From: DATJBF01 sp035515475
Lineage (GTDB): Bacteria > Verrucomicrobiota > Verrucomicrobiia > Palsa-1439
Direction of reading: 5' to 3'
Assembly (NCBI GenBank): GCA_035515475.1
Contig: DATJBF010000012.1
Coordinates: 1 to 30,110 of the forward strand
DNA length: 30,110 nucleotides
The position numbers and the translations under genes are program-made. This document shows, piece by piece, positions 6,086 to 14,583 of the stretch (position 1 is its first letter; every line of letters begins with the position of its first letter). The notes beneath the pieces are model-generated. The model saw only the letters and a list, made by a program, of their open reading frames with translations, had not been told where the DNA came from and did not search any database.

Positions 6086-7210
6086 ATGAGTAAAGGACGC
6101 GCACTGATCAGCGGAGGAGCCGGGTTCATCGGTTCGCACACGGCGGACGCGTTGTTGCGGGCCGGCTACGACGTTCGCGTCCTGGACAATCTCGCGCCAC
6201 CGGTTCATCGCTCGACCAATGAATGGCCGGAGTGGCTTCCGAAGGACGTCGATCGCGTGTTGGGCGACGTGCGCAGCCGCGACGACTGGCGGAAGGCGTT
6301 GGACGGCGTGGATGTGGTCTTCCATCTGGCCGCCTATCAGGATCTGCTGCCGAACTTTTCCCAGTTTTTTCACGTCAACTCGGTCGGCACGGCGTTGTTG
6401 TATGAGCTCATCGTGGCGGAGAAGTTGCCGGTGCGCAAAGTGATCGTCGCCAGCAGTCAGTTCGTTTACGGCGAAGGCCGGTACGAATGCGCCCGGGACG
6501 GCGAAGTCTTTCCCGACGGACGCGATCCGCAACGGCTGTCGCGGGGCTTGTGGGACCCGATTTGTCCGAAGTGTGGCGGCGCGATCCAGCCATTACCGCT
6601 GCTGGAGACCCACGCCCATCCGAGAAATCAATACTCCATCGCCAAGTTCTCGCAGGAACTCATGGCCGTTGCGTTGGGCAGGAATTACGGAATCCCCAGC
6701 GTGGCCCTGCGTTACTCGATTGTCCAGGGGCCGCGGCAATCCTTTCGCAATGCCTACTCGGGAGTGCTGCGGGTGTTTGCGTTGCAGATGATGAGCGACC
6801 GCGCCGCGAGTGTTTTTGAGGATGGACGGCAATTGCGCGACTACGTGAATGTGGCGGATGTCGCCGATGCCAATCTACTGGTGCTGGAGCGGGACGAAGC
6901 GAACTACGAGGTGTTCAACGTCGGCGGCGGCCGCGGCTACACGGTTCTGGAGTTTGCCGGGATCGTGCGCCGAGCGCTGGGCAAGGATTTGCCGCTGGCT
7001 CCCTCGGGCGAGTACCGCGTTGGCGACACGCGCCACAGTGTGTCGGACATCTCGAAATTGCAGCGGCTGGGCTGGCAGCCAACCCGGACGCCCCCCGACA
7101 GCGTCCGCGATTACATTGAATGGATTCGACGGCAAGAACTCGACATGGATTACGCCGGTGCCGCGCTGGCCAAGCTGCGGGAAATGGGCGCGCTGAGGAA
7201 AGCGGGATGA
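6086..7210 (+). CDS. NAD-dependent sugar-nucleotide epimerase/dehydratase with Cys insertion
   Basis: Extended short-chain dehydrogenase of 374 residues acting on a nucleotide-activated sugar in the cytosol. The Rossmann motif is GGAGFIGS (10-17). The catalytic residues are Ser123 or Ser124 (VASSQFVYGEG) and the Tyr183/Lys187 pair in NQYSIAK. The NAD-binding HLAAYQD is at 80-86. An unusual insert lies between the Ser and Tyr motifs (about 130-180) and carries Cys135 and a CPKCGG knuckle (Cys160/Cys163), which could hold a metal. The substrate cannot be read from sequence; the upstream genes suggest GDP-heptose or a sugar of the same glycan. ATG 6086 is preferred over an in-frame TTG at 6071, which falls inside the right arm of array C. 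Confidence 0.85.
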   Translation: MSKGRALISGGAGFIGSHTADALLRAGYDVRVLDNLAPPVHRSTNEWPEWLPKDVDRVLGDVRSRDDWRKALDGVDVVFHLAAYQDLLPNFSQFFHVNSVGTALLYELIVAEKLPVRKVIVASSQFVYGEGRYECARDGEVFPDGRDPQRLSRGLWDPICPKCGGAIQPLPLLETHAHPRNQYSIAKFSQELMAVALGRNYGIPSVALRYSIVQGPRQSFRNAYSGVLRVFALQMMSDRAASVFEDGRQLRDYVNVADVADANLLVLERDEANYEVFNVGGGRGYTVLEFAGIVRRALGKDLPLAPSGEYRVGDTRHSVSDISKLQRLGWQPTRTPPDSVRDYIEWIRRQELDMDYAGAALAKLREMGALRKAG

Positions 7211-7270
7211 GATTGTCGGCGCAGAGCCCGCTGGTGAGAGGCCGTCGCGCGCATCGAGGACCTCCGGTGC

Positions 7271-8017
7271 ATGACTGAACCTTATCTTTCCGTTGTCATT
7301 CCCGCGTACAACGAAGAGGGGCGGCTCAAGCGCTTCGTCCCCGGCATCGTGGACTTCCTCGGATCGAAGTCGCGCCCATTCGAGATTATCATCGTCAACG
7401 ACGGCAGTCAGGATGGCACCCCGAAGGTGACGCAGGAATTGGCGAAGACGTACCCGGCGCTGCGGTTGATCGATTTGCATCCGAACCGTGGCAAGGGGGG
7501 CGCGGTAAAGGCGGGGATGCTTGATGCCCGCGGACAGTACGTGCTGTTCACCGACGCGGATCAGAGCACGCCGATCACGGAGGTCGACAAGCTGCTGGCC
7601 AAATTGGAGAGCGAGGGATACGACCTGGCGATTGGCTCGCGGGCGGTGCCGGGCGCGGAAGTGGAACAGCCGCAATCTTGGTATCGCGCTCTCGCCGGCA
7701 AACTGTTCGGCGTCGGCACCAAGTTGTGTTGCATTCGCGGGGTCTACGACACGCAGTGCGGCTTCAAGTGCATGACCGGTCGTGTGGCCCGGAGCGTTTT
7801 CTCCCGGGTCACATCGAACACGGCGATCTTCGACATTGAGATGCTCGTTGTGGCGGCACGTGAAGGGTATCGGATCGCGGAAGTGCCGGTTAAATGGGTG
7901 CACGATCCCGACACGCGCATCCCCTACAATCTGCGGCGGGCGCTGAAGATTTGGCGCGAGTTGTTTCGCATTCGTCGCGCGCACCGCATCGGCTGGCCCT
8001 TGAAAGCGAGGAAGTGA
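7271..8017 (+). CDS. GT2 polyprenyl-phosphate glycosyltransferase (ALG5/DPG-like)
   Basis: Family 2 glycosyltransferase of 248 residues that likely transfers a sugar from a nucleotide donor to a polyprenyl phosphate on the cytoplasmic face of the inner membrane. It has VVIPAYNEEGRL (8-19), IIIVNDGSQDGT (39-50), NRGKGGAVKAGM (72-83) and the metal-binding FTDADQSTP (93-101), in the arrangement of dolichyl-phosphate beta-glucosyltransferases. The acceptor-site region GVYDTQCGFKCM lies near 160. There are no C-terminal membrane spans, so it is a soluble or peripheral type. A GAGGA-like ribosome site lies upstream. Its stop overlaps the next gene's GTG, indicating coupled translation with the membrane glycosyltransferase that could use its product. 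Confidence 0.88.
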   Translation: MTEPYLSVVIPAYNEEGRLKRFVPGIVDFLGSKSRPFEIIIVNDGSQDGTPKVTQELAKTYPALRLIDLHPNRGKGGAVKAGMLDARGQYVLFTDADQSTPITEVDKLLAKLESEGYDLAIGSRAVPGAEVEQPQSWYRALAGKLFGVGTKLCCIRGVYDTQCGFKCMTGRVARSVFSRVTSNTAIFDIEMLVVAAREGYRIAEVPVKWVHDPDTRIPYNLRRALKIWRELFRIRRAHRIGWPLKARK

Positions 8018-9801
8018 GCAAGCGCGCCAAAGGCTCTGGAGGACGCGGGTCGCCGCGCGTCGATGCCGTTGCGAGCGGCCCGGCCGGACGGGGGGCCCTG
8101 GTGGCGCAACGCCCGTCAGGGGAAACCGTGTGCTCGAGCCGTCTGGCGCGCTGGGAATGGGTTCTTCTGGGGGTCATCCTGGCTGTTGGGGCATACCTGC
8201 GGTTTTCGCACCTCGACCTCTTGGAGTTTCAGGGCGACGAAGCGTATGCGGCCAATCTCGCGCTGGGGTTCGTGAAACACGGCAGGCTCCCGGCTGCGGG
8301 CCTGATGTCCAGCGTGGGGGTGACGAATCCGCCGCTGTTCATCTACCTGCTGATTCCCTTGTTCGCCATCTGCACCGATCCGGTGTGCGTCTCGTGTTGC
8401 ATTGCGGTCCTCGGATTGTCGGCGGTGGCAATCTGTTGGTGGGTGGGACACAAGTATTATGGGTCCCTCGCGGGATTGGTGGCCGCGGCGTTGTTTGCCG
8501 TATCTCCGTGGGCGGTGATTTACTCGCGCAAGATTTGGGCGCAGGATTTCGTGCCTGTGCTCGCGACGGGGACGTTGTGGGCCGTGCACGCCGTGGCGCT
8601 GGGCCGCAAACCAAAGGCGATCTTCTGGTGCGTGTTGTTGCCGCTGAGCGTTGTGCAAATCCATTTTTCCGGGCTGGCGCTGACGGCGGCGGTGATCGTC
8701 ATTCTGGCGTGCCTCCGTCCGAGGATCGATTGGCGGTTGGGGGCGGCGGGACTCGCGGCCGCGCTGGTACTGATGATTCCGTACCTCCAGCTCCAGAGTC
8801 GAACCGGTTGGGCCGATCTTCGGCAGGCCATGAACACGGTCGGTGGCGGTCAGCAGTGGGAACAGTTGCAGGGTATGACGATTCATCCCGTGACCGGCTA
8901 TCGGTTGCCGAGCCGCAATTTGGTGGGCGACGCGCTGGCGGTCATGGATGGCGGGCGAATCGAAGACGTGCTGGGCATCAGCGCATCGAGCGCGTGTGAT
9001 CGGGCGCAGGTTTGGGCGCACAAGCGGGGGGGCACGGGGCGGTATTTCGCGCAGTCACTGACGTTGGGTGATGGGCTGTTGTGGCTTGAGCGGCTCGCGT
9101 TCGTGGCCGGTTTCGTGTGGATGGTGGCGGTGCATCGATTGCGGATGAAGGATGAGTTGGGGAGGAGGTCGTGGATTCTGGTGCCGTGGCTCATCGTGCC
9201 GTTGCTGGTGTTCTGGATCGGTGGCGTGTGGGTGTACCTGAGCTATTTTGTGATTTTGTACCCGGCGCATTTCCTGGTTTGTGGCATGGCTGCGGAACGG
9301 TTCCCGCGAAGGCAGCGTTGGTTGGCTGTGGGCGCCGCAACCGTATTGGTCGCGGGCAACATCATTTTCATGGTTGATTTCTATCGATTCGTCGGACGGA
9401 ATGGCGGGGCGCAGGGGACGTTTGGAACGGCGCTCGGTGTCAAACAGCAAGCGGCGCGGTTTTTGGCGGAGCGGGGCGGACTACGATTGCGCGCCGAGAG
9501 CGAGGCACAGTTGCGGTTGGCAACGGCGCGGACGCCGGCGGAACGACGGAACCTGGCCGAATCGCTGGGCCAGCCCATGCTGTTGGAATTGAACCACGAG
9601 GGACAGGCCGAGTTGCCCCAATTGGAATGGCCGCTGTTGGTGACGCAGCGGCCTGCGGGGCCGGGCCTGTGGCCGACGAACTCGACAATCCTGCTGGTGG
9701 ATGGCAATCGGGAGGCGCTTCAGCCGCAACAGTGGCAGCAGTTGGCACAGTATCCGAGGACGAATTTTGGACCGATCAGCATTTTCTTTGTGAAACGTTG
9801 A
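8014..9801 (+). CDS. Membrane glycosyltransferase, GT39/PMT-like (first of two)
   Basis: Integral membrane GT-C protein of about 595 residues. It should take a sugar from polyprenyl phosphate and place it on an acceptor outside the membrane. A basic N-terminus precedes the first span (about 47-63). Then comes the family motif LEFQGDEAYAANLALG, with the Asp-Glu pair thought to be catalytic, and NPPLFIYLL in the next loop. About ten further hydrophobic spans follow, then a soluble C-terminal domain of about 140 residues. A Cys-rich stretch CTDPVCVSCC lies in one span. GTG 8014 is chosen because it overlaps the preceding TGA and has GAGGA just upstream; downstream starts near 8101 or 8131 cannot be excluded. 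Its stop overlaps the next start by one base. Confidence 0.8.
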   Translation: MSKRAKGSGGRGSPRVDAVASGPAGRGALVAQRPSGETVCSSRLARWEWVLLGVILAVGAYLRFSHLDLLEFQGDEAYAANLALGFVKHGRLPAAGLMSSVGVTNPPLFIYLLIPLFAICTDPVCVSCCIAVLGLSAVAICWWVGHKYYGSLAGLVAAALFAVSPWAVIYSRKIWAQDFVPVLATGTLWAVHAVALGRKPKAIFWCVLLPLSVVQIHFSGLALTAAVIVILACLRPRIDWRLGAAGLAAALVLMIPYLQLQSRTGWADLRQAMNTVGGGQQWEQLQGMTIHPVTGYRLPSRNLVGDALAVMDGGRIEDVLGISASSACDRAQVWAHKRGGTGRYFAQSLTLGDGLLWLERLAFVAGFVWMVAVHRLRMKDELGRRSWILVPWLIVPLLVFWIGGVWVYLSYFVILYPAHFLVCGMAAERFPRRQRWLAVGAATVLVAGNIIFMVDFYRFVGRNGGAQGTFGTALGVKQQAARFLAERGGLRLRAESEAQLRLATARTPAERRNLAESLGQPMLLELNHEGQAELPQLEWPLLVTQRPAGPGLWPTNSTILLVDGNREALQPQQWQQLAQYPRTNFGPISIFFVKR

Positions 9802-11501
9802 TGAACATCCCCTTGGCAACTTCACGGGAGCGCGGTATCGCGGCGGCGCTGCTCATCTCTTGGGCGTTGTTGTATCTGCCCAACCTGCGGACCAATCCGA
9901 ACTGGTACGGCGACGAAGGCGAGTGGATGGAGAAGAGCTGGACGTTTATTCACGGTACGCCGCGGGTCGGACCGATCATCAACGATTTCGTATTCCCGTA
10001 CCCGTATCCGCCGCTGTTCATGCTCGTGAACGGCGCGTTGCTGCGTGTGTTCGGCAACGATATCGTCGTTGGACGTGCCCTGGGCGCCCTGACGGCGCTG
10101 GCGGCTGCCGCCCTGTTGTTCTGGGTCGGGACGCGGCTGCGTGACAAAACGTTTGGCGTGGTCTGCGCCGCCGCGTTTCTGGCGTACTCCGAGGCGAACA
10201 TGAATTTTCGTTGGGTACGGTCGCATCCGCTGGCGGGGACGCTTGCGCTGGCGTCGATTGGTTTCCTGGTGCGGTATGTGCAAGAGAAGCGGCTGCGCGA
10301 TGTGGCACTTGCGGGGGCGATGTGCGCCTTGGCGACCGGCACGAACTATTTCACCTACCCGCTGATTGGGGCGGTGGTTGCGACGGCCGCGTGTGTGAAT
10401 CCGCTGGCGGCGGGAACACCGTTCGCCCGAAGTTGGAAACCCCGGTTGTGGCGCGGGTTGGTGGGTGGCACGACGGCGGGCGCGTATGGCATGTTGTTCG
10501 TCGTGTGGTACGTGGCGGCGCACCCGAGCGGTTGGGGACAGTTGATGGCCCAGGTTGGCCGGCTGACCAGCGTGGCCAGCAATGAGGTGCGCCCCACCTT
10601 CGGTGGCGAGGTGGCGCGCTTCCTCGAGAACGTTTGGACGCTCGGCTTCCACACGCCGACGCATGGGCCGCCGCTGCCGTGGTCGGGACACGATTGGTGG
10701 TTGACGATTGCCACGGTCGGCTTCGTATTCCTCCCGACGCGGGATTGGCGGCTGCGGTTGTGGCTGCCATTCTGGCTGCTGGTTCTGATGTACGGGGTCT
10801 TCAAGAAACTGAACAATGTTCCGCTATTCTTTTACCCCGCAACGATTTTTCTGCCGCTGATGGCCGTCGGATTCGCGGGCGTCATGGAGTGGGTTGGGCA
10901 ATGGACGATGAAGCTGGACGTGAACCTGCGCCGGGTGCCGGCGGCGATCGGATTGGCGGCGTTTGCGATTCCGTCGTTGCAGGGAGCCTGGGGGCATTTC
11001 CATTCGAAGATTGACTTTTGGACACAGCATTCGGTGCGTCAGGCGGAAGCCGCGATGGCGTTCGTGAACGCGAACACAACGGCCGACGATTTCGTGCTGG
11101 TGCCAAAGCAGATATACTGGCTGGCGAAGGCGGGCAAGCGAAGCATGCTGTCGTTTTGTGCGCGCTACGACGGGGTCGTCAACGACATGCCTGTGCCGGT
11201 CCCGATCCCCCGGGAGCTTTATTGGTTTGATTGCCGGCTGCAGAATGCGAAGTATCTGGTGCTGGCCTCGGGCCTGACGGCCGGGGGTCGACCACAGGGA
11301 ATCGATCTGGTATACACTGAGGGGCTCAAGGGCGTGCCTGAGGTCATGGCCACGGCAGTACGCGACCGGTGGCAGGTCGTTTACGTCGGCGGCCGAGGGG
11401 CAGCCTCGGTATACTTGGGCGGCTGGCAGTGGCCCGTGACCGTCGACGGGGAGTATATGGTTCTGGCGAATCCGCGGTTCATGAAGACGACGGGTGATTG
11501 A
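9801..11501 (+). CDS. Membrane glycosyltransferase, GT39/PMT-like (second)
   Basis: Integral membrane GT-C protein of 566 residues. The first span is at about 12-27, followed by NPNWYGDEGEWMEKSW with the Asp38-Glu39 pair, then FPYPYPPLFMLVNGALL, a close counterpart of the NPPLFIYLL loop in the preceding gene. Multiple spans run to about residue 390, then a periplasmic-type C-terminal domain. The two neighbours share architecture but differ widely in sequence, so they probably act on different donors or acceptors in one pathway rather than being recent duplicates. ATG 9801 overlaps the previous stop (TGATG). The gene ends directly against the mannose-phosphate synthase start (TGA then ATG), which suggests that the synthase supplies its donor. 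Confidence 0.85.
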   Translation: MNIPLATSRERGIAAALLISWALLYLPNLRTNPNWYGDEGEWMEKSWTFIHGTPRVGPIINDFVFPYPYPPLFMLVNGALLRVFGNDIVVGRALGALTALAAAALLFWVGTRLRDKTFGVVCAAAFLAYSEANMNFRWVRSHPLAGTLALASIGFLVRYVQEKRLRDVALAGAMCALATGTNYFTYPLIGAVVATAACVNPLAAGTPFARSWKPRLWRGLVGGTTAGAYGMLFVVWYVAAHPSGWGQLMAQVGRLTSVASNEVRPTFGGEVARFLENVWTLGFHTPTHGPPLPWSGHDWWLTIATVGFVFLPTRDWRLRLWLPFWLLVLMYGVFKKLNNVPLFFYPATIFLPLMAVGFAGVMEWVGQWTMKLDVNLRRVPAAIGLAAFAIPSLQGAWGHFHSKIDFWTQHSVRQAEAAMAFVNANTTADDFVLVPKQIYWLAKAGKRSMLSFCARYDGVVNDMPVPVPIPRELYWFDCRLQNAKYLVLASGLTAGGRPQGIDLVYTEGLKGVPEVMATAVRDRWQVVYVGGRGAASVYLGGWQWPVTVDGEYMVLANPRFMKTTGD

Positions 11502-12248
11502 ATGGAAGAACGCGCGCTGGTCGTTATTCCAACATACGACGAGAAGGAGAACATCCGCTCGATCGTCGAGTTGGTGTTGTCGCAAGCGCCGAATGTCGAT
11601 GTGCTGGTCGTGGACGATAATTCGCCCGATGGTACCGCCGGGATTGTGAGCGAGATGGCAGGGGTGAATCCCCGCGTCCACTTGATGAGTCGCCCCGGCA
11701 AGTGGGGACTGGGCACAGCCTACATTGCTGGATTCAAGTGGGGTTTGCCGCGCGGATACGCGTACTTGATCGAAATGGACGCTGATTTCTCCCATGACCC
11801 GCGCGAGATTCCCAACATGCTGAAAGCGATCCAGCAGGCCGATCTCGTACTGGGCTCGCGTTACACCAACGGTGTGCGCGTGGTGAACTGGCCGCTATCA
11901 CGGCTGATCTTGAGCAAGGGCGCCTCGTATTACGTCCGCGTGGTCACAGGCCTGCCCGTCGCCGATCCGACGGGCGGTTTCAAATGCTTTCGGCGGCGCG
12001 TTCTGGAGTCGATCGAACTCGATCAGGTGCGGAGCAATGGGTATGCGTTCCAAATCGAGATGACGTACAAGGCGTGGATGCGGGGGTTCCGTATCAGCGA
12101 AATTCCCATCACGTTCGTCGACCGTTACGCCGGCCAATCCAAAATGTCAGGTCACATCGTTCGAGAAGCGCTTTGGATGGTATGGGCGCTCGCCCTTTCC
12201 CAAGGGTTTCGGCGACGGCCACGCAAGCCAGTGGGACCCGGCGCTTAA
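11502..12248 (+). CDS. Polyprenol-phosphate mannose synthase (DPM1/Ppm1-like GT2)
   Basis: Family 2 glycosyltransferase of 248 residues that makes polyprenyl-phosphate mannose (or a related hexose) from GDP-mannose at the cytoplasmic membrane face. It has VVIPTYDEKENI (7-18), VLVVDDNSPDGT (34-45), GKWGLGTAYIAGFKWGL (66-82), EMDADFSHDP (91-100) with the metal-binding DAD, GSRYTNG and DPTGGFKCFRR. These are all hallmarks of DPM1-type enzymes. The protein lacks the C-terminal membrane domain found in some bacterial relatives. It is the last gene of the co-directional glycan cluster; the next gene is convergent after 73 bp. The sugar could be another GDP-linked one. Confidence 0.9.
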   Translation: MEERALVVIPTYDEKENIRSIVELVLSQAPNVDVLVVDDNSPDGTAGIVSEMAGVNPRVHLMSRPGKWGLGTAYIAGFKWGLPRGYAYLIEMDADFSHDPREIPNMLKAIQQADLVLGSRYTNGVRVVNWPLSRLILSKGASYYVRVVTGLPVADPTGGFKCFRRRVLESIELDQVRSNGYAFQIEMTYKAWMRGFRISEIPITFVDRYAGQSKMSGHIVREALWMVWALALSQGFRRRPRKPVGPGA

Positions 12249-12321
12249 CCGCGGCCGCTGGCGCCGGGTGGCGGGTTGCTGAGCTGCCTCGCACGCCCCA
12301 GCGCGGTCTGCCCGAAGCGGA

Positions 12322-12912
12322 CTAGTCGCCCAACGGCAGTACCAAACGCACGCCGACGAATGCATGGCCTCTGGCGGTATCGAGATTGATGTCGGACTTG
12401 AAGTGCGCCTCTTGGACGGCATCCCACAGCGGGATTGGGGACGATGCAGCGACTGGTGAGGATACGCTGGAATTGGCGGGCTGACCGAGAGACCGCAGCT
12501 CATAGTCGAACGAGAATTTATGCTCCACGTTCTGGACGAACTCGTTGACGACAAAAACGGTCTCATCGAGGCGATACTTGGCCACTTGGAGCGAGCTCTT
12601 GACCAGCGACGAGTCGCGCTTGTGGATGCCGAATTCAGTTTGAAACTGCTCCCAGCGATCACCGTCGGTACGTTCGGGGGACGGTGCCCGTATGGAGCGG
12701 ACAGCGGTTTCGCCATCGATCACGTTGACGACCGCGCGTCCTTCGGCCGAGTTGGTTGACAGGAGTGGCTCGGCGAGCATGGACGACGGCACGTATTCGG
12801 CAAGTAATCGTTGCTTTGGCTCCTCCGCGCGAGCACTCGTGACGGCGGCCAGCAGCGCGCAGCACGTTGCGACGGCTGCCAACCGACGGTTTGCCTGGTG
12901 GATTGTACTCAC
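12322..12912 (-). CDS. Exported protein of unknown function, 196 aa
   Basis: I do not recognise this family. The N-terminus is a clear signal peptide: basic ANRR, a hydrophobic run LAAVATCCALLAAVTS and cleavage after ARA before EEPKQ. The mature part of about 165 residues is mixed alpha/beta with no membrane helix. It ends in GHAFVGVRLVLPLGD, an alternating hydrophobic strand that could insert in or pack against an outer-membrane barrel. GTG 12912 is chosen: GGGAAGG lies six bases upstream and the signal peptide begins immediately; longer starts would add about 50 residues with no signal-like sequence. A candidate promoter lies at 12937-12964. It is convergent with the glycan cluster and divergent from the small gene at 13033. 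Confidence 0.7.
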   Translation of the reverse strand: MSTIHQANRRLAAVATCCALLAAVTSARAEEPKQRLLAEYVPSSMLAEPLLSTNSAEGRAVVNVIDGETAVRSIRAPSPERTDGDRWEQFQTEFGIHKRDSSLVKSSLQVAKYRLDETVFVVNEFVQNVEHKFSFDYELRSLGQPANSSVSSPVAASSPIPLWDAVQEAHFKSDINLDTARGHAFVGVRLVLPLGD

Positions 12913-12936
12913 AAGCGCCTTCCCGTAGCCCGATAT

Positions 12937-12964
12937 ACAATAGCGTGGATTCGCGCCGAGTAAA
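12937..12964 (-). promoter_or_regulatory. Candidate promoter of the exported protein gene
   Basis: On the minus strand, TTTACT (12959-12964) and TATTGT (12937-12942) are 16 bp apart. Each matches the sigma-70 hexamers at 4 of 6 positions. A leader of about 18-20 nt holding the GGGAAGG ribosome site would follow. Confidence 0.35.
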
Positions 12965-13032
12965 GGGCGGCTCATGCATTTCGTTGGCGGCCAACGCCGA
13001 TTTGGCTCAGTCATTGCTGTTGCGAGAACGAG

Positions 13033-13275
13033 ATGAAGACGGCAAAGCCTGTCCCCCTCAACCACGCATTAGGCGCCCTGAAACGGGCGATTCTCGAGGG
13101 GGCCACAGGGCGCTACGAGCGGCTGGCCGCAATGGCAGTGCAGGCCGGCGCGTCCGAAGAACAGATCGACCACGTGGCGCAAGAGGCTATCGAGGAACTC
13201 TTTGCCCAAGCCGAAAAGCCGGTCTCGCAGCGCTACCTCGCGCAACTTTGGCCCACCGTTCATTTTCGTCATTGA
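13033..13275 (+). CDS. Small hypothetical protein, 80 aa
   Basis: Short, soluble, helix-rich protein. The central part AAMAVQAGASEEQIDHVAQEAIEEL resembles the helical core of AhpD/carboxymuconolactone-decarboxylase proteins, but the catalytic Cys-x-x-Cys of AhpD is absent and the protein is shorter than that family, so I leave it unnamed. Codon use is like its neighbours (GC-rich third positions), which supports coding. The ribosome site is weak (GAGAACGAG before ATG). An inverted repeat CGTTGG-CGG-CCAACG at 12982-12996 lies about 37 bp upstream in the divergent promoter region shared with the exported protein gene. Confidence 0.55.
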   Translation: MKTAKPVPLNHALGALKRAILEGATGRYERLAAMAVQAGASEEQIDHVAQEAIEELFAQAEKPVSQRYLAQLWPTVHFRH

Positions 13276-13361
13276 AGTTTTGACAGATTTGGGTGACCCG
13301 CTCGCACCGTATTGTGCGGGCCAGTCTTTGGGGCTGGCAACTGGGTCGTGACGAACGATTC

Positions 13362-13390
13362 TTGACGCGGATGGGGCTGCGTGTTAGCGT
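13362..13390 (+). promoter_or_regulatory. Candidate promoter of the parvulin gene
   Basis: TTGACG (13362-13367) and TAGCGT (13385-13390) are separated by 17 bp. The -35 box is strong (5 of 6) and the -10 box weak (3 of 6). The predicted leader of about 40 nt holds AAAGGAAG just before the start codon. Upstream, CGCAC-CGTATT-GTGCG (13303-13318) may be a weak stem-loop ending the previous gene. Confidence 0.4.
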
Positions 13391-13437
13391 CGCCCGCACT
13401 TGTCCACGGAACGAGTCACATCACACAAAAGGAAGTC

Positions 13438-14499
13438 ATGAAGATTTGGGTAACCCCCGTCGTTTTTGTCGTCGCAATCGCCAGTGTGTGTCATACGCTG
13501 GCTGAGGAAAAGCCGAAGGCGACCGCCCGGCCCGCGAGCAGCGTCGCCCCTCAGACGGCGTCTGCTCCTGCAGCCGGTGAGGTCGTGGCCCGGGTTAACG
13601 GCACAGAGATCAAGCGCAGCGAGCTGGATGCAGCCGTTCAGGCCGTGACAGCGCAGATGGCGCGCCGCGGCCGCCAGGCCCTGCCGCGCGACACCAGCCA
13701 ACTGGAGCACGATTTGCTTGAAGAGATGGTGGGACGTGAACTCCTGCTGGAGGAGGGTAGCAAGCACGCTCCAGCCGATGTCGACCAAAAGACGCAGGCG
13801 CAGATTGAGATGACCAAGAAGCAATTCGGCGGTGAGGAGCAATTCAGGGCGACACTCGCGGAGACGGGACTCACACCCGAAGAGTACGCGAAGCACGTCC
13901 ATGACAACGTGATCGTTCAGGCCGCGATCCAGCAGCTTGTCGACAAGGAAGTCAAGGTCTCACCCGAGGAGGTCAAGTCGTACTACGACAAGAACCCCGA
14001 TCAATTCCGCCGATCCGAGACCGTACGTGCCAGCCACATTCTTATCCGTGTTCCGCCCGATGCGAGTGACGAGGTGAAGAAGGAGAAGCGTGCCCAAATC
14101 GAGGCGGCCCGCGCTTTGATCAAGAGTGGCGAGAAATTCGCCGACGTTGCGAGAAAAGTATCGGAAGATCCCGGCACCGCTGCCAGTGGTGGCGACCTCG
14201 GGTTCTTTCCGCGGGGCGCCATGGTGCCCGAGTTCGAAATGGCCGCGTTCTCCCTGAAGACGAACGAGCTGAGCGATATCATCACCACCCAGTACGGCTA
14301 CCACCTGCTGCTGGTCACAGACCGCAGACCGGCGGGGACGGTGCCGTTTGACGAGGTGAAGGACAGGCTGGGTGAATTCCTCAAGCAACGTAAGGGCAAC
14401 GACGCGCTCCGCAATCACGTCGCGGAATTGCGCAAGACGGCGAAGGTCGAGATTCTGTTGCCACCGTCGCCGGCCACCAGCCCGGGAATTCCCAAGTAA
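13438..14499 (+). CDS. Exported parvulin-type peptidyl-prolyl isomerase (SurA/PrsA-like)
   Basis: Periplasmic folding factor of 353 residues that catalyses cis-trans isomerisation at proline and likely chaperones outer-membrane or secreted proteins. The signal peptide is MKIWVTPVVFVVAIASVCHTLA, with cleavage before EEK. A SurA-N-like helical domain (about 45-170) begins with VVARVNGTEIKRSEL. The single parvulin domain (about 196-297) carries RASHILIRV, GEKFADVARKVSEDPGTAASGG, DLGFFPRGAMVPEFE and YGYHLLLV. The C-terminal helix ends in a short Pro-rich tail. There is only one parvulin domain where E. coli SurA has two. ATG 13438 follows AAAGGAAG at a spacing of about 5. Confidence 0.9.
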   Translation: MKIWVTPVVFVVAIASVCHTLAEEKPKATARPASSVAPQTASAPAAGEVVARVNGTEIKRSELDAAVQAVTAQMARRGRQALPRDTSQLEHDLLEEMVGRELLLEEGSKHAPADVDQKTQAQIEMTKKQFGGEEQFRATLAETGLTPEEYAKHVHDNVIVQAAIQQLVDKEVKVSPEEVKSYYDKNPDQFRRSETVRASHILIRVPPDASDEVKKEKRAQIEAARALIKSGEKFADVARKVSEDPGTAASGGDLGFFPRGAMVPEFEMAAFSLKTNELSDIITTQYGYHLLLVTDRRPAGTVPFDEVKDRLGEFLKQRKGNDALRNHVAELRKTAKVEILLPPSPATSPGIPK

Positions 14500-14540
14500 C
14501 CGCCAACGTGTCGTGTCGGGTAGGCCGCCGGGCCCTGCGG

Positions 14541-14570
14541 TTGACGCCGTGGGCGCAAATTTCATAGACT
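14541..14570 (+). promoter_or_regulatory. Promoter for the CNNM/CorC gene pair
   Basis: TTGACG (14541-14546) and TAGACT (14565-14570) are 18 bp apart. The predicted start near 14577 is about 7 nt before ATG 14584, so the leader is too short for a normal Shine-Dalgarno site, and none is visible. Confidence 0.4.
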
Positions 14571-14583
14571 TGCGCTACGGCCA

